From NCBI GenBank assembly GCA_947494645.1, contig CANLVO010000002.1:676359-740358 (forward strand): DNA of 64,000 bases. The letters run 5' to 3'. Within the stretch, counting starts at the first letter, position 1, and each line of letters opens with the position of its first letter. The position numbers were made by a program, and so were the translations under genes. The notes below the pieces were generated by a model. That model saw only the letters and a list, made by a program, of their open reading frames with translations, was not told where the DNA came from and did no database searches. The stretch is from an uncultured Litoreibacter sp. GTDB lineage: Bacteria; Pseudomonadota; Alphaproteobacteria; Rhodobacterales; Rhodobacteraceae. This document shows positions 50,043-60,229 of this stretch, in pieces.

Positions 50043-53000
50043 TCAAGATGTATGGGCGCGCAACAGAGCCTGCCTCACGATGTCGTGCGGTACTGTCATA
50101 AGTTGCGCGGTTTGGGTCCACAAAACTGCCGTTTCCACCCGTTTGTCAGGGTAAATCTGCGTCAGCGCCGACGCATAGGCCCCAAGTTGCCGCAACACCC
50201 CTTCAGGCGTGTCTTCCACCCGCTCGGGAACCACCCGGTTGGATTTGAAATCTACAGCTAAAACAATGTCTTGGCCGATGACCAGTCGATCAACCGTGCC
50301 GCTCATCAGCGCACCGTCCAACTCTGGAAGCGCGGCGGAAATCGGCGCCTCGACCAAAGCATCGCGCGACCACAGATGTTTCAGCTCCGGTGCATCCAGG
50401 ACGCGGGCAGCATGCGCCAGAAGGTCCTCCCCGAGCGGGTTGTCATACCGCGCCAGCAGCCGCTCTGCCACCGCGGTGCGCTCGGAAATGTCTTTATTTG
50501 CAAGGGTTTCCAGCAAAAGATGGATCGCCGTCCCGCGTGCTTTGGCATCGGTTTCCGTCAGACCTTCAGGTTGCCCGGACACCACCTTTGCGCCGCCCAA
50601 ATGCGATGGCGACACCGGTTCCCCCGGTTTGATCGGCATCTCCGCCACCTGACGCGCCCAGTCCGGAAGCGGTTTTGCAGCCACTACATCTTGTGCCCCA
50701 CGCGGCGCGGTCTCTGCGGGCCAGTCGCCATGCTCCAGACGCAGTTTTACACCGTCTTTTTCGCACGCCCCAAGCCTTTGCAGGGCATGTTCCGCGATCT
50801 CATACCACGTCTCCCCCTTGCTCGGAGGGTCACCGGAGCCGCAGATGATCAACCAGCTTTCAGCGCGGGTGAGCGCGACATATAGTAACCGCATACGTTC
50901 TTGAAATTGAAGGTTTTTCTTGATGTCGATGAGGTCTGTTTGAAGCTCTGTTGCCTCCGTTGCGCGGGCTTTCCACAGGGCGCGTCCACCGGCATCAAGG
51001 ATGTCGCCGCGCACGTCATTCTTGGTGGTCCCGGTCTGGGGCAAGATCACAATCGGCGCCTCCAGCCCCTTGGCCCCATGCACTGTCATGACCCGGATAA
51101 AATCCCCCCCACTGTCCATCTGCCGCTTGATCGTCACATCATCCGTCGCCAACCAAGTCAGAAACCCCGTCAAACTCGGCGCCTCCACCCGCTCATATTG
51201 CAGCGCTTGATCCAGCAAAGCTGTGATCCCATCCTCAGCTTCCAACCCCAGCCGGTCGAGCAGTCTTTCCCGCCCGCCATGGACCGTCAACGCACGTTCA
51301 AGCAGTTCGTAGGGGCGTTCGAAATCGGCCTTGTCACGCAGGTCGCTGAGCATCGCGTGAAGCTCTGGGAATTCCGCTTGCCGCGCATCGAGCTGATCCC
51401 AAAGTAAGCCAGCACGGTTGTAAGATATTGAAAACAAATCGTTTTCCGAGATGCAGCCCAAGGGAGAACGCATCACTTCGGCCAAGGCCAGATCGTCTTG
51501 CGGGGTCTCCAGAAAGGACAGAAGCGCCAGCAAATCGCGTACGCCCATCTCTCCGCCAACCCGCAACCGATCGGCCCCGGCCATGGGCAAACCACGCTCC
51601 TTGCAGGCCCGGATGATCTCGTGAAACAGCCCACCTTGGGCGGATCGGGATTGCACCAGAATGAGAAAATCGCTGGCCTGAATGCCCCGCGTGACGGTCT
51701 TGTCGACGCCGTCTTCCCGGACGACCTGCGTGATCTGCCCGCATTGGATCTGATGCAAAATTTGCCCTGCGATATCATTGGCCAAGATCACCGAGTGGTG
51801 GTTCGAGCCAACCGTGTCGACCGGATCGAACCAATCTAGATCGGAAGTCTCTTTTTCCGTTTCAATCCAATCCCATAGGTCCACACGACCGGGTAGGTCG
51901 GATTTGAACGCCTTATGTTCTAAAGGCCCGCCCATGCCATCCCGCAAATCCTCGGTGAAGACCGCGTCCACCATCTGCAAGACCGGCGCAGCGGAGCGGA
52001 AGGAATAGAGCAACTCACGATTGCCAAAAGGCGCATTGATCTGCGCAAGTCGCGTCTCGAAGAAGTCGCGCAGGCGGTCAAACTCCGCCGGATCCGCACC
52101 TTGAAACGAGTATATCGATTGCTTCTTGTCGCCCACCACAAAGATTGTGCGCTGCTTGTCGCTGGCGGACTCTCCGCTGAAAAACTCCTCAGATAACAGT
52201 CGGATAACCTCCCATTGCACGGGGGAGGTATCCTGCGCCTCGTCTACCAGAATGTGGTCGATGCCGCCATCAAGGCGGAACAGAACCCAAGACGCCACGG
52301 ACGGGTTGGTCAACAACTTGCGTGCCTTGCGGATCAGGTCGTCAAAATCCAGCCAAGAGCGCTGCTGCTTGGCCGTCGCCATGCGGTCGAGGAAGGGTTT
52401 CGCGAAGCCGTACAGCGCCGCGTTGCGTTCATATGAGGCCAACGCAATCCGCAAAGGCCGCGCTTCCGCGACCCGCGCTTTCAGCGCGTTCCAACCGTCC
52501 TTCAAGGCCCCCATCGCTTCCGCAATGGCCTTCGTCGGCGGGTTCGGTTTGGGTGCGAACGGCGTCTTGGCTCCGGCACCCAACAGGCACAAAGGCTCTA
52601 GTGCTTGCACAAGGGAAAGCGAGGGAGCGCCGAGATCCAGCGCCGACAGGTTCTGCGCCAAGGCTACGTCCGTCTTCCCGCCTTGCTGCAAAAACGGCAC
52701 CATTTCGCGAGCCAGTGCCGCCTCACCGCCGTCAAAGGCGTCGCGTAGGATCGTGTCTTCAGTCACCCCTTCAGGCAGGTCGGCCATCTGGCGTAGCTCT
52801 GCCTCCGTGGGGTTTTCATCGAACAGCTCTGCGTGGCGCGAGATTTCTGCCAGCAGGGCGTCGGGTGCCTCACCGGTGAACTTGTCGGCGAGATTGCGCA
52901 CCAATTGCGGCGTGCCCTCGGCCATGGCCTCCAAGACATCCGCGCGCAGCAATCGGGCGGAGCGGTCGTCCATTTCAGCAAACCCAGGAGAGACCTTTGC

Positions 53001-53411
53001 CTCCAATGGAAAACGTCGCAGGAGCGAGGCGCAGAAAGAGTGGATCGTCTGGATTTTCAACCCGCCCGGCGTCTCGATTGCCTTGGCAAACAGCCTGCGC
53101 GCATCGCGCAGCTTCTCTGAGTTGACGGTGCCGCGCGCCACGCCCAATTCAAGCAGACTGACGGTCAGGGCCTCGTCGGGCATCATCGCCCAAGTGCCCA
53201 ACCGTTTGAACAATCGGTTCTGCATCTCCGAGGCAGCGGCCTTGGTGTAGGTCAGGCAGAGGATGCGTTGAGGCATCACGCCTTGCAACAGCAGCAGCGC
53301 CACGCGGTCGGTCAGCACTCGAGTCTTGCCAGAACCCGCATTGGCCGACAGCCAAGTGGAGCGGTTTGGCAAGGCTGCGTCAATCTGGGCGCGGGTGGCG
53401 TCGTCGGTCAT
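50043..53411 (-). CDS. addA: Double-strand break repair helicase AddA
   Basis: MTDDATRAQIDAALPNRSTWLSANAGSGKTRVLTDRVALLLLQGVMPQRILCLTYTKAAASEM; ILVDEAQDTSPVQWEVIRLL; C-terminal nuclease LAVDFKSNR. Confidence 0.95.
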   Translation of the reverse strand: MTDDATRAQIDAALPNRSTWLSANAGSGKTRVLTDRVALLLLQGVMPQRILCLTYTKAAASEMQNRLFKRLGTWAMMPDEALTVSLLELGVARGTVNSEKLRDARRLFAKAIETPGGLKIQTIHSFCASLLRRFPLEAKVSPGFAEMDDRSARLLRADVLEAMAEGTPQLVRNLADKFTGEAPDALLAEISRHAELFDENPTEAELRQMADLPEGVTEDTILRDAFDGGEAALAREMVPFLQQGGKTDVALAQNLSALDLGAPSLSLVQALEPLCLLGAGAKTPFAPKPNPPTKAIAEAMGALKDGWNALKARVAEARPLRIALASYERNAALYGFAKPFLDRMATAKQQRSWLDFDDLIRKARKLLTNPSVASWVLFRLDGGIDHILVDEAQDTSPVQWEVIRLLSEEFFSGESASDKQRTIFVVGDKKQSIYSFQGADPAEFDRLRDFFETRLAQINAPFGNRELLYSFRSAAPVLQMVDAVFTEDLRDGMGGPLEHKAFKSDLPGRVDLWDWIETEKETSDLDWFDPVDTVGSNHHSVILANDIAGQILHQIQCGQITQVVREDGVDKTVTRGIQASDFLILVQSRSAQGGLFHEIIRACKERGLPMAGADRLRVGGEMGVRDLLALLSFLETPQDDLALAEVMRSPLGCISENDLFSISYNRAGLLWDQLDARQAEFPELHAMLSDLRDKADFERPYELLERALTVHGGRERLLDRLGLEAEDGITALLDQALQYERVEAPSLTGFLTWLATDDVTIKRQMDSGGDFIRVMTVHGAKGLEAPIVILPQTGTTKNDVRGDILDAGGRALWKARATEATELQTDLIDIKKNLQFQERMRLLYVALTRAESWLIICGSGDPPSKGETWYEIAEHALQRLGACEKDGVKLRLEHGDWPAETAPRGAQDVVAAKPLPDWARQVAEMPIKPGEPVSPSHLGGAKVVSGQPEGLTETDAKARGTAIHLLLETLANKDISERTAVAERLLARYDNPLGEDLLAHAARVLDAPELKHLWSRDALVEAPISAALPELDGALMSGTVDRLVIGQDIVLAVDFKSNRVVPERVEDTPEGVLRQLGAYASALTQIYPDKRVETAVLWTQTAQLMTVPHDIVRQALLRAHTS

Positions 53412-56356
53412 GGGCCCACCCTTATCTGTCTTGGTTTCTGGGTGATGTCCCATTCGCCGTAGCGGGCCAGCTGGTCGTAATCCTGGTCCCAGCGTTCCTC
53501 GTAGACGGCTCTGCGGGCGGCATAGCCTTGGTCTGGATCTTGGTATTCGGCGATGAGCTCTTCCAGCTCAGCCCAGACTTTGGCGATCTCTTGGGCGTCC
53601 GCATCGACGGAGGCCTCACCGGGTGTAGAGCCCAGCCCTATATAGCTGGCCTGCCGCACTACGGTGCTGGGAAAATCTTCAAACCCGTTTGCGGCCCCGA
53701 TGGCGGCCAGCAGAGGCAGTTGTTTGTTGAAGTTTTTCTGCACCTTGTCGGTCGGCAGGGTGCCGCTCTTGTAGTCATAAAGCACCAGCGCGCCGCTGTC
53801 ATCGCGGTCCACCCGGTCGGCAAAACCGCGCAGGGTGAAGCCAAGCTTGGCGCTGGTACGAAACCCTTCCGCCTCAAACCCGATTGGCGTCGCAATGGCA
53901 CGCCGAGCGCGTTCGGTCTGAATAAACCAAGGCAAGGCGCGGGCGAGCTTGGACAGCCAGAAGCTCCGCGTGGCGGGCCATGCGATATGGCGGGCAAAGA
54001 CTTGTTCGGCAAGCTCCATAAAGGCCGCCTCGGGCGCGTCAGGCAGGGCTTCCGGGTGCTGTTCGACGAACTGATGCAGTACCTTGTGGATGATCTCGCC
54101 CCGCAACGCGGCATCGGCTTCTGGCAGCAACGGCTTCAGCGGGCGCAGCTTCAGGATATGGCGGGCATAGACCGCATAGGGGTCGCGGATCAGCGTCTCG
54201 ATATGGGTGACCGAGAGCTGCTTTGGCCGTGCGTCCGCAGGGGGTTGCGGTGCAGGGCGGAGCGCTTTGGACAGCCCTAATGTCGGTGTGTCATAGCTAT
54301 GTGCCATCGCAATCCATGCATTGCCGCGCGCCTGCATGTCGGCATAGGCCTCGTTGCCCTCACCAGGCAAACCGGTCAGCAGATTGGCGATGCGGTTCAG
54401 CCAACGCGACGGCACGGTTTCCGCCTCGCTGTCGCGAATGGAGCGGGTCAGCCAGACCTCGCCTGCGGCAACGCCTTGCTGAAAATCATGCGCTGACAGG
54501 CCGATACGCGCCTCTGGCAGGCGCAGCCCTGCATCGCGCCGCATGTCGCGGTTCAGCCAAGGGTCGGGCTCCGGCATTGCAGGCCAAGTGCCGTCGTTCA
54601 GCCCGGCGAGGATCACCAGATCCGCGCCTTGCACGCGCGCCTCCAGCGTGCCCCAGATCATGATGTCTGGGTGGGAGAAGAACGGATCACGCGTCTCTTC
54701 GCGTGACAAGAGGGCCGCAATGAGGTCGCGGTATTCGGCGGGGCTGTAACGGCCAGCATGTGAGGCGGCGTTGATCAGCGACGCCATGATCTCTTGTGCC
54801 TTCTCGCCAGCAGACTTGAGCCAAAGATGTGCCATGTCGTCCGGGTCTGGCCCTTTGGTCAGCTGCTCGGTCAGGGCAACATGATCGGCGGTAATTCGGG
54901 TGAGGTCGCCACTGCTGAGCGCTGAAAGCGCCTCGAGATTTGTCCAGATCCAGTCGTGCCACGCGACAGTGCCGGGATCATCTGCCTCGCGCTTCTGCGC
55001 CCAGTTTTCGGTATGCGCTCGCCGCAACGCCGGAGGGCCGCCGCGAAGGACCTTCATCTCAAGGTCGCGAGTGCGCGAAAGATGGGCAGAACGGTGATCG
55101 CCACAAACCAGCGGATGTTTCAGAAGCGAAAGCAGCGCGTTTGGGGCTGGTTCCCGGTTGATCAACTCAGCTGTCTGACGCAGCAGCCGGCCCGGCGGGC
55201 TAAGGTCCAGCCTTGCACCCGCACTGTCATTGGCGTCGATGCGCCAAGCCTGCAACGCGGCAGAGACCTGCCGTGTCAGCGTCTGATCCGTGGTGATCAG
55301 GGCCGCGCGGGTGCCCTCTGCCGCCGCTTGCCGAAGACGCAGTGCAATGGCCAGGGCTTCAAGACGCGGAGTGGGGGCCTCGAGTAGTGTGAGGCCTTCG
55401 GTGGCTTGAGCAATACCGCCCAGCGCCGGACCCTCTTCCAGCCAAGCGTCGGTGACCGGGGCGGGGCGCAGAGCCAGCGACACCAGCGCATTGCGCTTTG
55501 GACTGGCGGGTTGGGCATCGGTCCAAACGCCTATATCCCGCGGACGAAGGTCAAGATCCTGCATCAACTTGGCATATCTGAACTGCGGGTGATCCTCGCT
55601 TGGGGCAGGTCCGTCGGGGTCGCCTGCAAGGCTGGTCCAAAGATCGTCGGGCATTTCAGCATCAAACCCGGGCAGCAGCAACGCGCCCTGAGGCAGTAGC
55701 GACACCGCGCGCATGAACGCCCGTGTTGTGCCGCGCGATCCGGTGGACCCTGCGACCAAGATGGGATGGTCGGGCGGATCAGCCTGCCATTTCAGGGCCA
55801 TCGCCTCGACAACAGCGCGTTGACGCCCTTCGGCGTCCAGCTGCGCGTCTGGTCCCAGATAGTCCTTCACCAAAGCGATGAATCGCTGGCTCCGCGCCCA
55901 GTGCTCAGAGTGTCGACCGACGTCTAAGCCAGCAATTGCTTCGACGGAAACGTCCTCGCTTTGCATTTCTTCGAACAGGGCGGCCAGCGTATCGGCCAGA
56001 TCGTAGGCCGCAGTCGTGGCTGCGAAATCCCTGTCGGCCTCAATCAGCTTGCGGACCAACTGCGCCAAGTCCAATCGGCGTGCCAAACCGTCGATGGGCA
56101 AAGGCAAATCCGGTACCGGGTCGTGGGCCAGATCGGTGATCAGGTTGATGCGCGGCAAAAGCAATGCACCTTGCGCCTCAAACAACTGCTTGATCCGGCG
56201 TTGCATGCGCGAGGTGTTGACGTAGATCACCACCCGGGCCAGTGCCTCCGGTGGTGTGCCCGCCAACCGCTGCGTGACACCGTCGGCCAGGGCGCTGGCG
56301 AAATCGACGCCCATTGGCAGCCCGAAGACGCGAGGCTTTGGCTGCGGGTCAAACAT
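53408..56356 (-). CDS. addB: Double-strand break repair protein AddB
   Basis: MFDPQPKPRVFGLPMGVDFASALADGV; PILVAGSTGSRGTTRAFM; C-terminal SVTHIETLIRDPYAVYARHILKLRPLKPL...LYDYKSGTLPT; directly upstream of addA. Confidence 0.94.
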   Translation of the reverse strand: MFDPQPKPRVFGLPMGVDFASALADGVTQRLAGTPPEALARVVIYVNTSRMQRRIKQLFEAQGALLLPRINLITDLAHDPVPDLPLPIDGLARRLDLAQLVRKLIEADRDFAATTAAYDLADTLAALFEEMQSEDVSVEAIAGLDVGRHSEHWARSQRFIALVKDYLGPDAQLDAEGRQRAVVEAMALKWQADPPDHPILVAGSTGSRGTTRAFMRAVSLLPQGALLLPGFDAEMPDDLWTSLAGDPDGPAPSEDHPQFRYAKLMQDLDLRPRDIGVWTDAQPASPKRNALVSLALRPAPVTDAWLEEGPALGGIAQATEGLTLLEAPTPRLEALAIALRLRQAAAEGTRAALITTDQTLTRQVSAALQAWRIDANDSAGARLDLSPPGRLLRQTAELINREPAPNALLSLLKHPLVCGDHRSAHLSRTRDLEMKVLRGGPPALRRAHTENWAQKREADDPGTVAWHDWIWTNLEALSALSSGDLTRITADHVALTEQLTKGPDPDDMAHLWLKSAGEKAQEIMASLINAASHAGRYSPAEYRDLIAALLSREETRDPFFSHPDIMIWGTLEARVQGADLVILAGLNDGTWPAMPEPDPWLNRDMRRDAGLRLPEARIGLSAHDFQQGVAAGEVWLTRSIRDSEAETVPSRWLNRIANLLTGLPGEGNEAYADMQARGNAWIAMAHSYDTPTLGLSKALRPAPQPPADARPKQLSVTHIETLIRDPYAVYARHILKLRPLKPLLPEADAALRGEIIHKVLHQFVEQHPEALPDAPEAAFMELAEQVFARHIAWPATRSFWLSKLARALPWFIQTERARRAIATPIGFEAEGFRTSAKLGFTLRGFADRVDRDDSGALVLYDYKSGTLPTDKVQKNFNKQLPLLAAIGAANGFEDFPSTVVRQASYIGLGSTPGEASVDADAQEIAKVWAELEELIAEYQDPDQGYAARRAVYEERWDQDYDQLARYGEWDITQKPRQIRVGP

Positions 56357-57029
56357 CGCGCAGCATCTTTTCGGCAAGCGGGATGCCCGCGGGCGTGCCG
56401 ACATCAGCCCAGTGGCCGGGATAGTCGATACCAAAGAGCGTGCCGCGTTCCAGCAGTCGATCCCAGATGACGTTCAACGAAAATATGCGGTCGGTGACAT
56501 TGTCAAAGACCGAGCGCCTGACCAGCTGCACGCCGGTATAGACCGCGCCGTCTTTGCTGCGGCTGATGCGGCCTTGCGCATCACGTTGAAAATCACCTGT
56601 GCCTTTGAAACCAACCGTTTGGGCCAACGGCACCAGAAGGACCAAAGCGTCCATCTCCGCGCGCCAAGCGTCTCGCAACAGCCCAAGTGGATTTGGCCCG
56701 CGCCAGATGGCATCAGAATTCAGGGTTGCGACGGGGTCGCCTGTCATGCGGGGCAGCGCCGCTTTCAGTCCGCCGCCGGTCTCCAGAATGTCCGGAGCCT
56801 CAATGTGCAGCGTGACGTCGGCGGGCAGATGGTCGCGCATTTGCGCGGCCCGGTAATGCGCGTTGACGTGCGGGTTCAGGCCTTCCTCTCTGGCGAGGTC
56901 CAGCGCGTGGTCGATCAGCGGCTTGCCCGCGACCGGCACCAAAGGTTTGGGCATCGTGTCAGTGAGGGGGGCCATGCGGGTGCCGAAGCCCGCGCCAAAG
57001 ATCAGGATATCGCTCAGCGCCTCAGACAT
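56349..57029 (-). CDS. murU: Nucleotidyltransferase family protein, MurNAc-1-P uridylyltransferase-like
   Basis: ILIFGAGFGTRMAPLTDTMPKPLVPVAGKPLIDHALDLAREEGLNPHVNAHYRAAQMRDHL; adjacent to amgK-like kinase. Confidence 0.85.
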   Translation of the reverse strand: MSEALSDILIFGAGFGTRMAPLTDTMPKPLVPVAGKPLIDHALDLAREEGLNPHVNAHYRAAQMRDHLPADVTLHIEAPDILETGGGLKAALPRMTGDPVATLNSDAIWRGPNPLGLLRDAWRAEMDALVLLVPLAQTVGFKGTGDFQRDAQGRISRSKDGAVYTGVQLVRRSVFDNVTDRIFSLNVIWDRLLERGTLFGIDYPGHWADVGTPAGIPLAEKMLRDV

Positions 57030-58029
57030 GGGTGGCCTTAATCTTTGCGATCAATGGGGGTTCAGGTGGTGGCATATGGGCGTCGACCCAAGACCTAAGC
57101 TCCGCCAAGGCTGGATGGGTCAGGTCGTCTTGCAGGTTGCGCCAAACCCGGGGGAGCAAGTCAGGATAATGCTGCTTTCTGTCGCGGATGCAGAGCCTGG
57201 TGAACACGCCGATGATGCGAAGATTTCGTTGGGCGCTGCAGAGAGCATATGTGCTTCTGAATGGCTCAGCGTCCGTCCCGCTTCGCTCAAGGTAAGCCGC
57301 GAAGGCTGCTTGTTGCACCTCGGGGGTGACGTCCCTGCGGGCGTCTTTCAAGAGCGAGGCCAAATCGTAAGCGTCGGGTCCGAGCATGGCGTCTTGAAAG
57401 TCCAGAAGTCCAACGCGTGCGGGTCCCTCGCGTTGCGGAAGCCAGAGCAGGTTTTCGGCGTGGTAGTCCCGTTGAACCAACACAAATGGCGAGGTCAGAT
57501 GATGATGAAGCAGTCCGCTGATCAGATCGGAATACTCGTTGCATCGTGCGTCGCTGACAGGCCGGGTGAACGCCAGATACCAGTCCGTCGCCAGCATCGC
57601 GGTTTGCGCCATTTCATCAGCACCGTAATGCGCCAGCCCCTCGGGCGGGGTTTGTCGCTGGGCAGTCAAAAGCGCGTCAATCGCCGCATCGTAGAGCGTT
57701 GACTCGAGGCTGTTATCGTTCTCAAGCACCCGCGCAAACAAGTCATCACCGAGGTCTTCGAGGATCATGAAGCCGTGTTCTGCGTCCCGGGCCAGAATTT
57801 GCGGGGCGCTTAGGGACGCGCTGCGCAGATGGTTGGCGATCTTGACAAAGGGCCGAATGTCTTCGCCCTTTTCAGGCGGGGCGTCCATCAAGACCGCCCG
57901 GCCCAGTTCAGGGTGCGTAAGCCGGTCATAGCGGCGGTTGGATGCATCCCCCACCAGCACCTCGCGCCGCGCGTCTCCCCATCCGGAAAGGTGGAGAAAG
58001 ACCTCCAGAGCCTTCTCGCGAGCAGTCAT
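57022..58029 (-). CDS. amgK: Aminoglycoside-phosphotransferase-fold kinase, AmgK (anhydro-MurNAc/GlcNAc kinase)-like
   Basis: FLHLSGWGDARREVLVGDASNRRYDRL; FVLVQRDYHAENLLWLPQREGPARVGLLDFQDAMLGPDAYDLASLLKDARRDV. Confidence 0.82.
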   Translation of the reverse strand: MTAREKALEVFLHLSGWGDARREVLVGDASNRRYDRLTHPELGRAVLMDAPPEKGEDIRPFVKIANHLRSASLSAPQILARDAEHGFMILEDLGDDLFARVLENDNSLESTLYDAAIDALLTAQRQTPPEGLAHYGADEMAQTAMLATDWYLAFTRPVSDARCNEYSDLISGLLHHHLTSPFVLVQRDYHAENLLWLPQREGPARVGLLDFQDAMLGPDAYDLASLLKDARRDVTPEVQQAAFAAYLERSGTDAEPFRSTYALCSAQRNLRIIGVFTRLCIRDRKQHYPDLLPRVWRNLQDDLTHPALAELRSWVDAHMPPPEPPLIAKIKATHV

Positions 58030-58517
58030 TGCGACAGACTTTCTTGCAGGCGATCCAATACTGCCGCCGCGTTGCCGGTAGCAGAAATATCGGCGGTGCG
58101 AGTGCCCTCCGAGGGACCATAGCCTAGCGTGATCGTCAGCGCGTCGGTGCTGCTTTCTCCCATCCGGTCGGGCCATTCCACTAGGCAAAAGGCGGTGTCG
58201 AAGGCCGCATCCAAACCCAGCTCATTCAGCTCCGCGGTAGAGGTCAGACGGTAAAGATCCGCGTGCCAGATTTCGAGCGGGCCCGCCTCGTAGGTTTGCA
58301 CGATCGTGAAGGTGGGCGAAGGGACGTCTTCAAGCTGGCCATGTTCGGCCAACAGATGCTGGATCGTCTGCCGCGCCACGGTTGTTTTGCCAGCGCCTAC
58401 GGGACCGTCGAGTAGAACCGTTAAGCCGGGGGCCGCCAGCTTGGCCAGTGACGTGGCAAGCTGCAGCGTCTCCTGTTCGGAGGCAAGGTCGATGGTCAAG
58501 GGCGCGCCGGACGTCAT
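58026..58517 (-). CDS. tsaE: tRNA t6A biosynthesis ATPase TsaE
   Basis: LDGPVGAGKTTVARQTIQHLL; VPSPTFTIVQTYE; WHADLYRLTSTAELNELGLD; VEWPDRM. Confidence 0.95.
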   Translation of the reverse strand: MTSGAPLTIDLASEQETLQLATSLAKLAAPGLTVLLDGPVGAGKTTVARQTIQHLLAEHGQLEDVPSPTFTIVQTYEAGPLEIWHADLYRLTSTAELNELGLDAAFDTAFCLVEWPDRMGESSTDALTITLGYGPSEGTRTADISATGNAAAVLDRLQESLSQ

Positions 58518-58559
58518 CGGGCGAGTTTTACCGCACCGCGCCCCGCCCGCAAGGACCGA

Positions 58560-60128
58560 TCAGTTGTTCAGGCTGGCAAGCGGAGAAAAGTCGGCCGGCA
58601 ATGCATTGGCAGGCTCGAAGCTCACAAGTGTCGCGCCGCCCGCAAGCGGCAGAAACCTGCATGCCAATTGACCACCATCTTCCAGATCGGCTGAACCAAA
58701 CCACTCAACCCGTTCGCCAGCATGGGACACAAATTCGCGAACATCGCCCCAAAGCGGCGTCGGCAGGCTTTTGGTTTGCCAATGGCTGGAGGCGTCGACG
58801 ATATTTGTTTGCTCCAGCACCAGCTCGGGATCCGTGCCCCAAAGCGTTGAATAAGCCTCGTTGGACAAGGTCAAATTGCCGGATGCGTCAAACACAGCAA
58901 TGGCTTGGGGCAGGTTGTCCAGCAATGATTGGCTGACTTCCAGCTCACGGCGAAACTTGCGGGTGAGCGAAATTTCAGCGCTGACATCTTCGATCAGGAA
59001 GGCCACGGCCCCTTCGGGATGCGGGCGACCGGTGACCTTGTAGGTTTGGCCGGTGGGCAGCACCCAGGTTTCCAGATAAGTGCCGTTCACGGCAGAGTTC
59101 TCCAACTCGACCAGCTTGCGCCGCCAGTCTTTGAAATCCTTGCGCTCAGGCAACATGCGCTTTTCGCGCATCCGGTTGATCACATCATACAGCGTGGGAC
59201 GGGCGGCGAGCCATTCGGGTTCCAGCGTGGTGAGCTCCATCAATGCGGGATTGAACAGTTGCAGCTGGCGAGAGCGGTCGAAAATCGCGAGCCCCACGGG
59301 CAGGGCCGCGAAGGTCTGGGTCAGGGTCTGCATGAAATTGCGCAGCGTCTCTTCGGCCTGCACGGTTTTCGAGCTGTCACAGGCGTAGTGCACCGTCGCG
59401 TTGCCGTGGCCGTGGGAGGTGATGTCAAACCATCTGGTGGTACCGTCTTGCAAGGTCAGCGGTGCACGGCGGGCATGTGGGGTCTCGCCCGGCGGGGTGA
59501 TCGCCGCGCCGTCAAACAGGCGTTTGGGCGGCCAGAGTGTACAGTCATTTGGATCCACGCCTTCTGCCAACTCAAGATAGGCGCTATTGACCCAGTCAAT
59601 GTCGCCCGCGCTGCTTTCGCGCCAAATCACGGCTGGGGAGGTCGAGACGGTGTTGCGCAGCACCGTCAGCTCTCGCTCATTGGCATCTGTGACGGCCCGG
59701 TCGACCAGAACTTTGCGGGCCAGCAGATGTGGCAGGCCGGTGACCACGAAGCGGGTGCGTTTCGGTTGGCAATCTACTTTGACAGAAATGGGCCCGTCGG
59801 TGGTGACATCTGATAGCTCGAACCGGGCGCTCTCAGTTTGGGCTGCAGCAAAAGAATGTGCAAAGCCGGGGAAAATGTCGGCCAGCCGCTCGCTCAACCG
59901 CGTGAGAGGACCTTCTTCCAGGTCTTCATGGGACAGAGCCGCGCGGGCGCGGGGGCAGGCATCGACCAGCATGTCGCCTTCAAAGGTCAGCTCGTGACGG
60001 TCGTCTGAGCCTCCGGATTGCGCTGGTTTTGAGACTACAGTGAGGCGCAGAGCGAACAGGCCAATAAGGCTTAATGCGAGGCCTCCGAGAAACAAAAGCG
60101 GGATGGGTTGCACAAAAAGAAGCGTCAC
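58560..60128 (-). CDS. Membrane-anchored multi-PAS protein lacking a recognisable kinase domain
   Basis: N-terminal TM LFVQPIPLLFLGGLALSLIGLFALRL; PAS-like blocks VSTSPAVIWRESSAGDIDWVNSAYLEL, LPVGLAIFDRSRQLQLFNPALMELT, LPQAIAVFDASGNLTLSNEAYSTLWG; ends without H-box or HATPase. Confidence 0.8.
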   Translation of the reverse strand: MTLLFVQPIPLLFLGGLALSLIGLFALRLTVVSKPAQSGGSDDRHELTFEGDMLVDACPRARAALSHEDLEEGPLTRLSERLADIFPGFAHSFAAAQTESARFELSDVTTDGPISVKVDCQPKRTRFVVTGLPHLLARKVLVDRAVTDANERELTVLRNTVSTSPAVIWRESSAGDIDWVNSAYLELAEGVDPNDCTLWPPKRLFDGAAITPPGETPHARRAPLTLQDGTTRWFDITSHGHGNATVHYACDSSKTVQAEETLRNFMQTLTQTFAALPVGLAIFDRSRQLQLFNPALMELTTLEPEWLAARPTLYDVINRMREKRMLPERKDFKDWRRKLVELENSAVNGTYLETWVLPTGQTYKVTGRPHPEGAVAFLIEDVSAEISLTRKFRRELEVSQSLLDNLPQAIAVFDASGNLTLSNEAYSTLWGTDPELVLEQTNIVDASSHWQTKSLPTPLWGDVREFVSHAGERVEWFGSADLEDGGQLACRFLPLAGGATLVSFEPANALPADFSPLASLNN

Positions 60129-60229
60129 AGGCAGGGATTCCTTTTCCGGCGGCAGACCCGGGGAAAGGAACCATATGCTGGTTAATGCGCCGTTAAATCG
60201 TGGGCTGACTAATTGAGCCTAGGCCGCTC

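Noticed and set aside
49097-50101. 334-aa plus-strand ORF spanning DUF4260 and trxA
   Set aside because: Out of frame with DUF4260 and antisense to trxA; crosses the A/T-rich repeat region.
52126-53250. 374-aa plus-strand ORF opposite addA
   Set aside because: Ser/Arg-rich frame antisense to addA; shadow ORF.
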